A stretch of 64,000 nucleotides of DNA from JBEKSX01 sp049516635 (GTDB taxonomy: Bacteria; Bacteroidota; Ignavibacteria; Tepidaquicellales; OLB5): assembly GCA_049516635.1 (NCBI GenBank), contig JBEKSX010000001.1, positions 1 through 64,000 on the forward strand. Reading direction: 5' to 3'. The notes beneath the pieces were generated by a model, which made no database searches, was not told the DNA's origin, and saw only the letters and a list, made by a program, of their open reading frames with translations. Of the stretch, positions 28,757 to 38,574 are shown piece by piece (positions within the stretch are counted from its first letter, which is position 1; the number at the start of each line of letters is the position of its first letter). Both the position numbers and the translations under genes were made by a program.

Positions 28757-29848
28757 TTACTTTTCCTCCTTGTTAAAATCATCTGCATGAGAAACAGACT
28801 GTACATAAGCCCGGAACAGATGTTTTATCCCTTTGAAATTATACGGGGGATAATGGACTTTGTATTCGGTCACTATAGCAGTAACCAGCTCATTTGGAAC
28901 CAAATCAAAAGCTGGATTCAGTACAGGTGCATTTTCTTCAGTAATCATGTATCCGTTTATCGTTCTCACTTCATCGGGATCACGTTCTTCAATAATAATT
29001 TCTTCACCCGAGTTTATATCAAAATCTATAGTAGTGCTCGGTGCTGCAACATAAAAAGGAACATTATGGAATTTACAGTTGACTGCAAGCGAATAGCTTC
29101 CGACTTTATTAACCACATCACCGTTGGATGCTATCCGGTCTGCACCTATTATCACACAATCCACCAGACCTTCTTTCATAAGATTCGCAGCCATAGAATC
29201 GACGATAAGCTCATAATCCACGGCATTCTGTTCCAGCTCGTATGCCGTGAGGCGTGAGCCCTGTAAAAGCGGTCTTGTTTCATCTGCATAAACGAATATT
29301 TTCTTAGCCTGCTTTATAGCGGTCGTGATTATACCCAATGCCGTACCTATACCGCCTGCCGCCAGCTCACCGGTGTTGCAATGTGTAAGAATATTCATGG
29401 ATTCACCTATCAGGTCGGAACCGTTCACACCTATACGCCTGCAAAGTTCGATATCTTCGTTATATATTGCATCGGCTTCATCGAGTATTATGGATTCTAT
29501 CTCGTCTATTGCCCTTTCACGGTTCAGTTCATAAGCATTCTGTAATCTATCCAGAGCATAAAACAAATTCTTCGCAGTGGGTCTTGATTTTCGGAAATCC
29601 TCAAGCAGTTCATAAAAAAAATTTTCCTGCTGTTTTTTACTCTCGAATTTAGCGTTAGATATACCAAGTACTATACCATAAGCAGCTGCTATGCCTATCA
29701 GCGGCGCTCCCCTTATTTTTAACTGTACGATAGCCGACAGGATGTCTTTGTAGTTCCTCGTTTTGATATACTTTTCTTTCTGGGGCAGTAAAGATTGGTC
29801 GAGAAAGATAATTTCGTTTTTATCAGTATATTCTAATTTGTTGATCAT
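28757..29848 (-). CDS. mtnA: S-methyl-5-thioribose-1-phosphate isomerase
   Basis: A 363-residue enzyme that converts methylthioribose-1-phosphate to methylthioribulose-1-phosphate in methionine salvage. Diagnostic features are KIRGAPLIGIAAAYG near residue 45, THCNTGELAAGG (catalytic Cys near 157) and IIGADRIASNGDVVNKVGSY (catalytic Asp near 237). The eIF2B-alpha-like C-terminal domain is complete. The neighbouring PfkB-family kinase lies 54 bases upstream in the same direction, and could be the sugar kinase that feeds this enzyme or another salvage step. Confidence 0.95.
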   Translation of the reverse strand: MINKLEYTDKNEIIFLDQSLLPQKEKYIKTRNYKDILSAIVQLKIRGAPLIGIAAAYGIVLGISNAKFESKKQQENFFYELLEDFRKSRPTAKNLFYALDRLQNAYELNRERAIDEIESIILDEADAIYNEDIELCRRIGVNGSDLIGESMNILTHCNTGELAAGGIGTALGIITTAIKQAKKIFVYADETRPLLQGSRLTAYELEQNAVDYELIVDSMAANLMKEGLVDCVIIGADRIASNGDVVNKVGSYSLAVNCKFHNVPFYVAAPSTTIDFDINSGEEIIIEERDPDEVRTINGYMITEENAPVLNPAFDLVPNELVTAIVTEYKVHYPPYNFKGIKHLFRAYVQSVSHADDFNKEEK

Positions 29849-29902
29849 TTATATCGTATTAACTGAAATAAAACGAATTTTATAGTAATCTGCCTACCGG
29901 TA

Positions 29903-30817
29903 TCAAATAGATGTGAATTCTGATAATCTTTTAAATTCGTTGAACCTGTCTTTGATCTCGAATGTTGATAGGTCTCTCATACGATCCAGCGAAAAACTTT
30001 CTACCGCAAATGAAGCTATGGTGCTGCCGTAAATTACCGCACGTTTCATGTTTTCATATGAAAGATCCTCGGTCCTGGCAAGGTGACCGATAAAGCCTCC
30101 TGCAAAGCTGTCACCTGCCCCGGTCGGGTCATATATCGCTTCCAGAGGGTATGCAGGAGCGATGAACAGATCATCGTGGTAGAACAGAAGTGCTCCATGC
30201 TCACCTTTTTTTATTATAAGTATCCTGGGTCCGAATGACTCTATCACTTTTGCTGCTCTAATAAGATTTGCCTCATGTGACATCTCCCTTGCTTCGGAAT
30301 CATTTATTATCAGAACATCTACATACTTCAACACATCCAGAAGTTCATTAAGCATGCCCCCTATCCAGAAATTCATCGTATCGGCAACAACCAGCTTCGG
30401 TTTTTCAACCTGAAGAAGGACCTTTTTTTGCAGTACGGGATTGATATTACCCAGGCAAACATAGGTACTCTTCTTGAAAGGATCCGGAACAACAGGATCA
30501 AAGTTGGCAAAGGCATTTAATTCCGTTGTTATGCTGTCTCTTGTGTTAAGATCAAAGCTGTATTTACCATGCCAGTGGAAAGTTTTCTCATCTTCCTTTA
30601 TTTGCAGGCCTTCAAGATCAATTTCCTTTTCCCTCAAAAAATCCAGTTCCTTTTTAGGAAAATCATACCCTACCACTCCCACAAGCCTGACCGGTTGTAT
30701 GAAATAACTGGCAGCAACCGAAATAAACGTAGCAGAACCGCCGAGAGTCCTTTCAGCTTTTCCAAACGGGGTTTCTATAGTATCAAGCGCTAATGAACCA
30801 ACAACGAGTAAAGACAT
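29903..30817 (-). CDS. PfkB family sugar or nucleoside kinase
   Basis: A 304-residue ribokinase-fold kinase. It has GGSATFISVAASYF near the N-terminus (substrate lid region) and the PfkB signature DPTGAGDSFAGGFIGHL near residue 230 with the catalytic Asp. The substrate cannot be read from sequence; adenosine, ribose and fructose kinases share this fold. Because mtnA follows directly and no MtnK-type kinase is present, phosphorylation of a methionine-salvage intermediate is possible, but this is inference only. Confidence 0.9.
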   Translation of the reverse strand: MSLLVVGSLALDTIETPFGKAERTLGGSATFISVAASYFIQPVRLVGVVGYDFPKKELDFLREKEIDLEGLQIKEDEKTFHWHGKYSFDLNTRDSITTELNAFANFDPVVPDPFKKSTYVCLGNINPVLQKKVLLQVEKPKLVVADTMNFWIGGMLNELLDVLKYVDVLIINDSEAREMSHEANLIRAAKVIESFGPRILIIKKGEHGALLFYHDDLFIAPAYPLEAIYDPTGAGDSFAGGFIGHLARTEDLSYENMKRAVIYGSTIASFAVESFSLDRMRDLSTFEIKDRFNEFKRLSEFTSI

Positions 30818-31007
30818 ATGATATTATTTGGATAAAGGATATAAAAAAATTTCTAATTAAGCAAATTACAAAACACATAAACAAAATAAAAGGTAAGGCA
30901 GTAAGGTTGATATGTGATAAGAACTACAAGCTAAAATAAGTATATATCTTTTAAAAGAAAGCCTCGGGGAATAAGTACCTTTGAAGTCCCGGTAGAAATT
31001 GAATTTC

Positions 31008-32294
31008 TTATTTATTCTGTTTAAAATCGACTCCGGTGAACATGATGGATAAAGTTTCTCTATCGAGGCGCTGCCATATACAAGCAACAAAGTCATTATA
31101 AGAAGAAATACCGATATAATCACCAAAGAAGGTTTTCTTCTCAGGAATAAAAGGTTCTTCGGAAATCTTAATATTCTCGAATGTTTCACCTCCATCTGTG
31201 GATCTGGCAAGATATACGTCTGTTTGAAGATCTTTATAATTTCTTCTGTCATAAAATAAAATATTAACAGCCCCCGTGATCGGGTCAACAGACATCCAGC
31301 TCATGAACTGCTGCTTTTTATTTCCAACAGAATCATCATTTACCCTTTTCACATCACTCCAGGTATTGCCACCATCGGTCGATTTTACGAGAAATATATC
31401 AACATCATCAGTTCCGTTCCTGCGGTCTGAAAAATTGATATATATAGTCCCTCTATATGCATCATTGCTAATATCACAGGCAGTTACGGGCATTCCATTG
31501 CAGCGGTATAACCCCGGTATGTCATATTCCCAACCACCATATTGCTGGGCTACGGGAATTTCCTTATCGAGCCATGTTGACCCGGCAGTATGTGAAACAT
31601 TAAAAACTATCCCTGCCGGACCTGACCAGGAAACATAGACCTCCCCGTTCGGTCCTACGCATGGTACCGCTCCTTCATCTGTATTAGATGAATCAAGGCA
31701 GTCTCCAAAAGTGCTGTTGATCTGACGTGCGTCATTCCAGGTAAAGCCCCTGTCAGTTGAACGTGAAAACATTATATTTGAATGATGATCGGGGTCCTTG
31801 CTCCTATACCGGTCGAATTGCGTCCAGGCAAGATATACGTAACCATTCCTCTTCCAGTCGCTGCAGGCCCAATCTTTATCCTGTATCTTAGGCGGGTTCT
31901 TTCCTACGTAACTCCCCGGGTCTGACCATGACATCCCTCCATCTGCAGACACCTGGCATACAATTCTGTCAAGCCACTTTGTGACTGAGGGTTTAGCGAG
32001 ATGAAAATAACACGCATTTCCCTTTTTATCGAAGACCACACACGGATCGCCCCACACACCGCTTTCAGACGATTCGATCGTTCCTTCATTCCAGGTAGAA
32101 CCTCCATCGAAAGAATAATAATAGTTATCAAGATTTGCTCCTGCTATCAGGTTTAAGGGATTGTGCGGGTTTATAGAAATGCTGACCTCGTTCGGGCTGT
32201 TATATTTTGAGTTCACTCTGATATTTTTGTATTGAGAATAGAATAATGAAGTTATTGAAAGCAGGTATATGATACTAAACAGGTATTTCCTCAT
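31008..32294 (-). CDS. Secreted sialidase-fold (BNR/Asp-box) protein without sorting domain
   Basis: A 428-residue exported protein with a signal peptide (about 1-20, ending in SLFYSQ). It contains at least six Asp-box motifs of the S-x-D-x-G-x-T-W type (SFDGGSTW, SADGGMSW, STDRGFTW, STDGGNTW, STDGGETF), so a six-bladed beta-propeller is expected. It is clearly homologous to the two downstream genes at 32472 and 34245, sharing NSPNEVSISINPHNPLNLIAGAN-like and VYLARSTDGG segments. Unlike them it stops right after the propeller and lacks the T9SS sorting domain. Sialidase active-site arginines are not evident, so glycan binding is as likely as hydrolysis. Confidence 0.87.
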   Translation of the reverse strand: MRKYLFSIIYLLSITSLFYSQYKNIRVNSKYNSPNEVSISINPHNPLNLIAGANLDNYYYSFDGGSTWNEGTIESSESGVWGDPCVVFDKKGNACYFHLAKPSVTKWLDRIVCQVSADGGMSWSDPGSYVGKNPPKIQDKDWACSDWKRNGYVYLAWTQFDRYRSKDPDHHSNIMFSRSTDRGFTWNDARQINSTFGDCLDSSNTDEGAVPCVGPNGEVYVSWSGPAGIVFNVSHTAGSTWLDKEIPVAQQYGGWEYDIPGLYRCNGMPVTACDISNDAYRGTIYINFSDRRNGTDDVDIFLVKSTDGGNTWSDVKRVNDDSVGNKKQQFMSWMSVDPITGAVNILFYDRRNYKDLQTDVYLARSTDGGETFENIKISEEPFIPEKKTFFGDYIGISSYNDFVACIWQRLDRETLSIMFTGVDFKQNK

Positions 32295-32419
32295 AAATAT
32301 GTATTAATACTTACAAATAATCTTTTAGAATTCACATTCTTGATTCTGGATATCGCTAACGAATTTATTAAAAAAGTATTTGATGACAATAATCTTCTGC
32401 TGATGTTTTTAATAAATAT

Positions 32420-32446
32420 AAACCCACGATGATCGATCGTAGGTTT
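32420..32446 (-). terminator. Hairpin after the BNR gene at 32472
   Basis: AAACC-ACGAT and ATCGT-GGTTT pair with one mismatch (C against A). The following minus-strand sequence is AT-rich rather than pure T. It separates two tandem BNR paralogues. Confidence 0.6.
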
Positions 32447-32471
32447 ATATAATAAATACTATAAAAAACAT

Positions 32472-34094
32472 TTATTTAGACAGTACCATTTTCTTTGTTT
32501 CGGTGAATGAGTTATCTCCTGCCTTAATCGTATAAAAATATACTCCGCTCGAATAATTCATTGCATTCCATTCATATTCGTAGGTGCCCGGTGCAAGATC
32601 TTCATTCACTAAAACCGTAATTTCTCTTCCCAGAATGTCATATATAACGAGCTTCACCGGCACTGAGTTCAAATTGCCTGAAGGAATATCAAATCTGATC
32701 TTCGTGCTCGGATTAAAAGGATTCGGGTAATTTTGTGACAAACTGTAAGATTTCGGCAACTCGTTTGAGGGATTTTTTACCGGTAACGGATAATCAACGA
32801 TCGCAGCCCATATACTAAGCTGTCCGCTTTGTAATCTAGCCCATATTGGTCTGACACTGCCATTTGCTGCCGTAACATTTGTATAATCACCGAAGAATGT
32901 CCCCGAGGTTGGAGTAAAAGGTGAAGAGCTGACCTTAAAATTTGTGAATGTCGTTCCGCCATCTGTTGATCTTGCCATATATACATCCGTTTGGTTATCT
33001 GTGTAATTTCTTCTGTCATAAAATACGAAATACAGATATCCTGTAGATTGATCTATGGTCATCCAGGTGAAGAATTGCTCTTTCCCTGCAGGATCGTCAT
33101 TGACCTTACTGGGAGTGCTCCAATTCAAGCCTCCATTAGTTGATCTTACCATCTTCACATCGTGGTCAGCTGGACCTGCCGAGTCGGTCCAGTTAATATA
33201 AATATAACCATTGTATGGACCTCCGCTGAGATCGCAGCATGTAACCGGTAATCCATTGGCCCTGTAAATACCTGAAATATTATAATCCCAACCGCCCGGC
33301 TGGTCGCATACATAGGTCGGGGCTGCAAGCCAAGTAGTTCCTCCATCGGTAGACTTTTGAAAATAAATACCATATTGTGAGTTTAAAATTTTAGGACCTG
33401 CCCAGCCGACATAAAGAACGCCGTTGGGTCCCACTGCCGGAACTGCCCCTTCCATTGTATTATCCATATCGTGACAGTCACCGGAAAGTGCATTCAATCT
33501 TATAGGCGGGTCAAGCCAGTTCAATCCGCCATTTGTTGATCGTGAGAATAATATTCTTGAGCTGTCATTCGGTTGACTGCTGTTATAGGAATCAAATTGT
33601 GTCCATGTCACATAAATCCAGTTACCGCGCGTGCCATGAGTCCAGTCTACCGCAGACCATGCTTTGTCCTGCTCTGCCCTCCCATTGGGATTTAGACCCA
33701 TGTATGTCCCAGGGTTTCCGTAGCTGACACCGGCATTTGTAGATTTAGCACATACTATTCTATCGATCCAGATAGCCGGCGCAGGCGGATTCGAGAGGTG
33801 GAAAAAGTAGAAATTACCTGCAGTATCAACCTGCATAGCGGGATCGCCCCAAACACCGCTTATATTATCAACGAGAGTACCTTTTGTCCAGTTATATCCG
33901 CCGTTAGAAGACCAATAGTAGAAATCAATATTAGCTCCGGCAACTAGTTGGTTAATATTTTTAGGATTTATTGCAATCGAAGGTTCTTCAGGTGCCCCAA
34001 CATTATCTACCATCACATTTAGATATGTCTGAGCATTTAATATACCATAGAACGATAGTAAAAAAGAAAGAATATAAATGTATTTTTTCATCAT
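32472..34094 (-). CDS. Secreted BNR propeller protein with T9SS sorting domain
   Basis: A 540-residue exported protein with a signal peptide (about 1-21), a sialidase-type propeller built from Asp-boxes (SSNGGYNW, STDGGTTW, STNGGLNW, STDGGTTF) over residues 25-445, and a type A T9SS sorting domain (SQNYPNPFNPST to KKMVLSK). It is a close paralogue of the gene at 34245, almost co-linear in length and in motifs such as VDNVGAPEEPSI and NYTDNQTDVYMARSTDGG. A surface or extracellular role is expected. Enzymatic activity is uncertain because no catalytic Tyr/Glu/Arg set was identified. Confidence 0.9.
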   Translation of the reverse strand: MMKKYIYILSFLLSFYGILNAQTYLNVMVDNVGAPEEPSIAINPKNINQLVAGANIDFYYWSSNGGYNWTKGTLVDNISGVWGDPAMQVDTAGNFYFFHLSNPPAPAIWIDRIVCAKSTNAGVSYGNPGTYMGLNPNGRAEQDKAWSAVDWTHGTRGNWIYVTWTQFDSYNSSQPNDSSRILFSRSTNGGLNWLDPPIRLNALSGDCHDMDNTMEGAVPAVGPNGVLYVGWAGPKILNSQYGIYFQKSTDGGTTWLAAPTYVCDQPGGWDYNISGIYRANGLPVTCCDLSGGPYNGYIYINWTDSAGPADHDVKMVRSTNGGLNWSTPSKVNDDPAGKEQFFTWMTIDQSTGYLYFVFYDRRNYTDNQTDVYMARSTDGGTTFTNFKVSSSPFTPTSGTFFGDYTNVTAANGSVRPIWARLQSGQLSIWAAIVDYPLPVKNPSNELPKSYSLSQNYPNPFNPSTKIRFDIPSGNLNSVPVKLVIYDILGREITVLVNEDLAPGTYEYEWNAMNYSSGVYFYTIKAGDNSFTETKKMVLSK

Positions 34095-34244
34095 TTTTTA
34101 ATACAATAACATCAAAATTCCTTATAATGTTAAAGGGCTAACAAATAAGATATATTGATAAAATTAAAGTTTAAAATAAATTATTATTTAATAGATATTA
34201 CTAACTTAAAATTATACTTGCAGTTTCTAAACTATTGAATGAAT

Positions 34245-35864
34245 CTATTTCGATAATATCATTTTCCTGGTTTCACTGAATGAATTATCACCGGTTGTAA
34301 GTGTATAAAAATAAACTCCACTCGAATAATCCGCTCCATTCCATTCGTATTCGTAAGTACCCGGAGGAAGCTTCTCATTTGCAAGAACTGAAAGCTCTCT
34401 TCCGAGAATATCGTACACCAGCAGCTTAACCTGCACAGGACTTCCCATGCTCTCCGGAATATCAAATCTGATCTTAGTCGACGGGTTAAACGGATTAGGA
34501 TAATTCTGAAATAAACTATACGATTTTGGAATTTCAGAAGTTATGCTTTTAACAATAAGGGGTTCTTCCAGGATAGCAGTCCATATACTAAGCTGACCGC
34601 TCTGTAGTCTTGTCCAGATAGGCCTTACACTTCCGTGCGAAACAGTTATGTTATTATAATCACCAAAGAACACGCTGGAGGTTGGTGTGAACGGACTTGA
34701 ACTTATCCTGAAATTATAGAAGCTCGCTCCTGCATTCGTCGACCTTGCTATATATACATCTGTCTCGTTATCTGTGTAATTACGCCTGTCATAAAAGACA
34801 ATGTAAATATATCCGGAAGTTTGATCAACTGTCATCCATGTGAAAAACTGTTCTTTCCCCGGAGCGTCATCATTAACCCTAACAGGTGAGCTCCAATTGA
34901 ATCCTCCGTTAGTGGATCTTATGAACTTTACATCGTGGTCACCTGTTCCTGCTTCATCACTCCAGTTTATATAAATATTCCCGTGATATGGTCCCGGGCT
35001 AAGATCGCAGCATGTTATAGGCATCCCGTTGCACCTGTAGATACCCGGTATGTCATAAGTCCACCCGCCCGGTTGATTGGTGACGTAAATATCATCCGGG
35101 AGCCAGGTTATTCCACCGTCAGTTGATCTATCGAAGAAAATCCCATACTGAGAATTAATTACTTTCGGACCTGCCCACGCTACATATATCTCGCCATGCG
35201 GTCCAACGACTGGTACTGCTCCTTCAGTAGTATTATCACCATCAAGGCAATCGCCTCCGAGCCTACTAATGCGAACCGGAGTACTCCAGTTAGCTCCGCT
35301 GTTCGATGAACGTGAAAATAGGATTCTCGAACTATCCGAAGTATTAGAACTGCCATAGCTATCGAATTCGGTCCATGTAACATAGATCCAGTTGCCCCGA
35401 GGACCATGTGACCAATCAACACCGGTCCATGCTTTATCCTGAGCTTTTGTTCCGTTCAAACCGGTATAAGTTCCTGGGTTCCCGTAATTAATTCCGCCGT
35501 TTGTTGATTTAGCACATACTATTCTATCGATCCAGTTACCCGGTGAAGGCGGATTCGCAAGGTGGAAAAAGTAGAAATTACCAGCAGTATCAACCTGCAT
35601 GGAAGGGTCACCCCAAACACCGTTCTGGTTATCAACAAGGGTTCCCTTAGTCCAGTTAAAACCGCCATTCGAAGACCAGTAATATAAATCAATATTGGCA
35701 CCTGCAACCAGCTGGCTGATATTTTTAGGGTTTATACTTATAGAAGGTTCTTCAGGCGCACCGACATTATCTATCATCACATTCTGGAATGTTTGTGCAA
35801 TAACAATGCCATAAAGAAAAGTGAAAAATAAAAAAGAGGAAATTAAAATGTACTTTATCTTCAT
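34245..35864 (-). CDS. Secreted BNR propeller protein with T9SS sorting domain (paralogue)
   Basis: A 539-residue protein with the same plan as the neighbour at 32472: a signal peptide, an Asp-box propeller (SSNGGFNW, SSNSGANW, STDGGITW, STNGGFNW) and a C-terminal T9SS sorting domain (NYPNPFNPST to RKMILSK). The near-identical length and order suggest a recent tandem duplication followed by drift. It is the first of three head-to-tail paralogues. The 100-base gap to sppA upstream and the 150-base AT-rich gap downstream contain no gene. Confidence 0.9.
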   Translation of the reverse strand: MKIKYILISSFLFFTFLYGIVIAQTFQNVMIDNVGAPEEPSISINPKNISQLVAGANIDLYYWSSNGGFNWTKGTLVDNQNGVWGDPSMQVDTAGNFYFFHLANPPSPGNWIDRIVCAKSTNGGINYGNPGTYTGLNGTKAQDKAWTGVDWSHGPRGNWIYVTWTEFDSYGSSNTSDSSRILFSRSSNSGANWSTPVRISRLGGDCLDGDNTTEGAVPVVGPHGEIYVAWAGPKVINSQYGIFFDRSTDGGITWLPDDIYVTNQPGGWTYDIPGIYRCNGMPITCCDLSPGPYHGNIYINWSDEAGTGDHDVKFIRSTNGGFNWSSPVRVNDDAPGKEQFFTWMTVDQTSGYIYIVFYDRRNYTDNETDVYIARSTNAGASFYNFRISSSPFTPTSSVFFGDYNNITVSHGSVRPIWTRLQSGQLSIWTAILEEPLIVKSITSEIPKSYSLFQNYPNPFNPSTKIRFDIPESMGSPVQVKLLVYDILGRELSVLANEKLPPGTYEYEWNGADYSSGVYFYTLTTGDNSFSETRKMILSK

Positions 35865-35964
35865 AGATTTTAAATAATAAATAGTAAAATCTTTAAAATT
35901 GTTAAATGATTCAAGCTAAAAAGCAGGCTGGTTATCCAATTATTTAAATCATCTGGAAATCAGT

Positions 35965-38496
35965 TCATTCCTTTACTTCAATGCCCTTATCATCTTCAAA
36001 TCCGAATAATTTTGCCAGACTGTGCTCCAGATATTTTACGATCGAATTTGTAACTATATCATCGATAGTACTGCCGCCGGGCACAGCATAATAAACAAGC
36101 CTGAATCTGCTGCTAAGATGAGCCTCTTTTTTCGCATAATTAACTGTTTCGTAAAGTCCTCCAATCTCATCTACAAGTCGTTTATTGAAAGCATCCGTTC
36201 CCAGCCAAACTCTGCCCTGAGCTACCTGTTCAACTTCGCTTTTAGAGAGTTTTCTGCCTTCACTAACCGTACTTATAAACCTGTCATAATAATAATCGAT
36301 CAGTCCCTGCAGGATCTCCAATTCATCCGGGCTAAGCTCCTTGTACAAAGAGCCAATATCGGAATGCTCCCCTCGCTTAAATGTCTCAACTCTGATTTTT
36401 TGGCTTTGCATTAAGCTGTCAAGATTAGGCTTTGCACCGAAAACCCCTATGCTCCCCGTAACGGTCAGCTCGTCACAAAATATTTTATCCGCATTGCATG
36501 AGACATAATATCCTCCTGATGCTGCCGCAAATCCCATCGAAACATATAAAGGTTTTTTATATTTCTTTTTAAGTCTTATTATGGCAGCATTGATCTCTGC
36601 AGAAGCCAGGGCTGAACCTCCTCCTGAATCGACACGCAGGATAATCGCCTTGACTCTCGGGTTCGCAAACGCATCCTCAAGCTGACGCACCACGGTTTCG
36701 GAACCGGTACTTCTGCCCTTGCTAAGAAAAGGAATTTGTATCGGATCAGGCGCTTCGCTTTCGCCTGAAGTGATCGTACCGTGTACACCGACAACTGCAA
36801 TGGCATCCGGTTCCCCCCAGCCATCATCCCATACTGAACGGTTAACATTGCTTAAAAAACGTGAGGAACGGTTGTTTTTTTCAACCAGGTCTTTAGCATC
36901 CTGATACCAGCCGTTCGCATCTACCAGACCCAGCCGTTTTGCTTCCCTACCCGAAACCGGTTGTGAAAGTTTTTCACGCATGTAATCATCAAGAGTAATA
37001 TTTCTTGCTGTTATTACTCTTTGATTCATTTTATCATATACAATGTCGAGAATCCTGTTAATCACTTCTTTTGCTTCAGTTGTGGTTGAATCGAGCAATC
37101 CCTGAAAGGTAAGTTTATATTTCCCTGCATAAAATGTTTGTAGTTCAATACCATACTTCTGAAGAAATTGTTTATAATTCATTACATCAATAGATAATCC
37201 GTAAAATAGTATCGCTTCATCAGGCATCACTATATCATTGGCGAATGTGGCAATATAATATTCTACGGGTCCTGCATCTTCGGGGAAATAAGCAGTAATT
37301 TTTTTACCCTTAGATTTAAACCGTTCCAGTGCGTTCGTAAGCTCTTCTACGGCAGCTGATATTGCAACTATCCTGGTTCCCTCATGAGGGTATATCTTCA
37401 GAAGCATACCTCTGATCGATTCATCTTTCGAGGCATAGTCAATATCAGCGATTACTTCATGGATACTCCTTTCCCCTTTTCCAAGTACACCAAAAAACAC
37501 ATCATCAGTAGAATAATCCTGTAGTGAGCCGGATAAAGTTATTTCTACGATCTTCTTACTTTCCCTTATAATGCTCTTCCTTTTTTCTAAATTAAATGAT
37601 AAAGAAAAATCCGAACCTGCGCTTCTATATGATGTGAATGAATTATCCCAGTCAGTGAATTTATGAAATGAATTATTATATCTCGCAGAAAAATTCGGCA
37701 AATCAAAACGTACGCCAAAATTAAAATAATCATCGGTGTTTATATCATTTATCCTTGTGAAATTTCCGTTAAAATGGACACCGTCAGCAGCTTTAATATC
37801 ACATCCGAGTTTAATCAGATTTTTTTCAAAAAATCCAGAATTTGTGTATGGAATACAGCTGAAATCCGCCAAAAATGTCAGCCAGTCTTTTATAAATGGA
37901 CGGACAGCGGCTCCAACAGTATATTTTACACAAGGTGTATTATTCTGGCTAAAGCTTTCATCATATTTGACAGTTACAGCTGTGGAAATATAGCCTGAAG
38001 GTCTGAATAAAAATCCAAACCCGCCTCTGAAACGTGGCATATTGCTATCAAAAAAATCAGCAGATTCTATTTTCCTCATATTAAGCCATTCTGCGAGCAC
38101 CCCGACATCCAAGCTCTTGTTGCCTATACCAAATCCTAATGAGATCGTACTAAGCTCGTTGCTAAAGGGTTTGACGGAAAGATCATTAGCCGCACTTCTG
38201 CCTGTAATAGCATTCCTGTAAGATAATCCAAAATTACCAGCATTAATCAATATGTCATATTCGTCTAATTGGGAACTCCCTAAATAATTATTAATGAAAA
38301 AATTTAAGTTCAGGTTCAATTTGTGTTTCAATCCCAGCACAGCCGGATTCAGTCTGAATGCATTTGCGCCCTCATCATTAGCAGAGAACTGGTACATTTC
38401 ATTTGACGGATTAAAAAGATCAATATCCTGTGGAAAGATGTTTTGAAAAGTCAACAAAATGAACAAGCTTAGAAAAAGCAATGGATTCTTTTTCAT
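35965..38496 (-). CDS. sppA: Signal peptide peptidase SppA with N-terminal barrel-like region
   Basis: An 843-residue protein. After a signal peptide (about 1-22), residues 25-300 have an outer-membrane-protein-like pattern of alternating amphipathic strands (for example NAGNFGLSYRN, GGFGFLFRPSGY, FDLPNFSARYN), recalling PorV/UPF0164-type barrels. Residues about 310-820 are a long-form SppA serine protease, with the general-base Lys in AGKYKLTF (near 459) and the nucleophile Ser in AAASGGYYVS (near 660). SppA digests cleaved signal peptides in the cytoplasmic membrane. The usual N-terminal membrane anchor is replaced here, so the location may be periplasmic or outer-membrane. Confidence 0.88.
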   Translation of the reverse strand: MKKNPLLFLSLFILLTFQNIFPQDIDLFNPSNEMYQFSANDEGANAFRLNPAVLGLKHKLNLNLNFFINNYLGSSQLDEYDILINAGNFGLSYRNAITGRSAANDLSVKPFSNELSTISLGFGIGNKSLDVGVLAEWLNMRKIESADFFDSNMPRFRGGFGFLFRPSGYISTAVTVKYDESFSQNNTPCVKYTVGAAVRPFIKDWLTFLADFSCIPYTNSGFFEKNLIKLGCDIKAADGVHFNGNFTRINDINTDDYFNFGVRFDLPNFSARYNNSFHKFTDWDNSFTSYRSAGSDFSLSFNLEKRKSIIRESKKIVEITLSGSLQDYSTDDVFFGVLGKGERSIHEVIADIDYASKDESIRGMLLKIYPHEGTRIVAISAAVEELTNALERFKSKGKKITAYFPEDAGPVEYYIATFANDIVMPDEAILFYGLSIDVMNYKQFLQKYGIELQTFYAGKYKLTFQGLLDSTTTEAKEVINRILDIVYDKMNQRVITARNITLDDYMREKLSQPVSGREAKRLGLVDANGWYQDAKDLVEKNNRSSRFLSNVNRSVWDDGWGEPDAIAVVGVHGTITSGESEAPDPIQIPFLSKGRSTGSETVVRQLEDAFANPRVKAIILRVDSGGGSALASAEINAAIIRLKKKYKKPLYVSMGFAAASGGYYVSCNADKIFCDELTVTGSIGVFGAKPNLDSLMQSQKIRVETFKRGEHSDIGSLYKELSPDELEILQGLIDYYYDRFISTVSEGRKLSKSEVEQVAQGRVWLGTDAFNKRLVDEIGGLYETVNYAKKEAHLSSRFRLVYYAVPGGSTIDDIVTNSIVKYLEHSLAKLFGFEDDKGIEVKE

Positions 38497-38574
38497 ACTT
38501 TTTAGGTTTAATAATTTAGCAAAAATGATTGGTGCTATTGTAAACTATTCTAATATAACTATTTAAAAAAATTT

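Noticed and set aside
28744..28806. N-terminal extension of recO
   Set aside because: The extra codons overlap mtnA and lack conserved sequence; the ATG at 28743 gives the family start.
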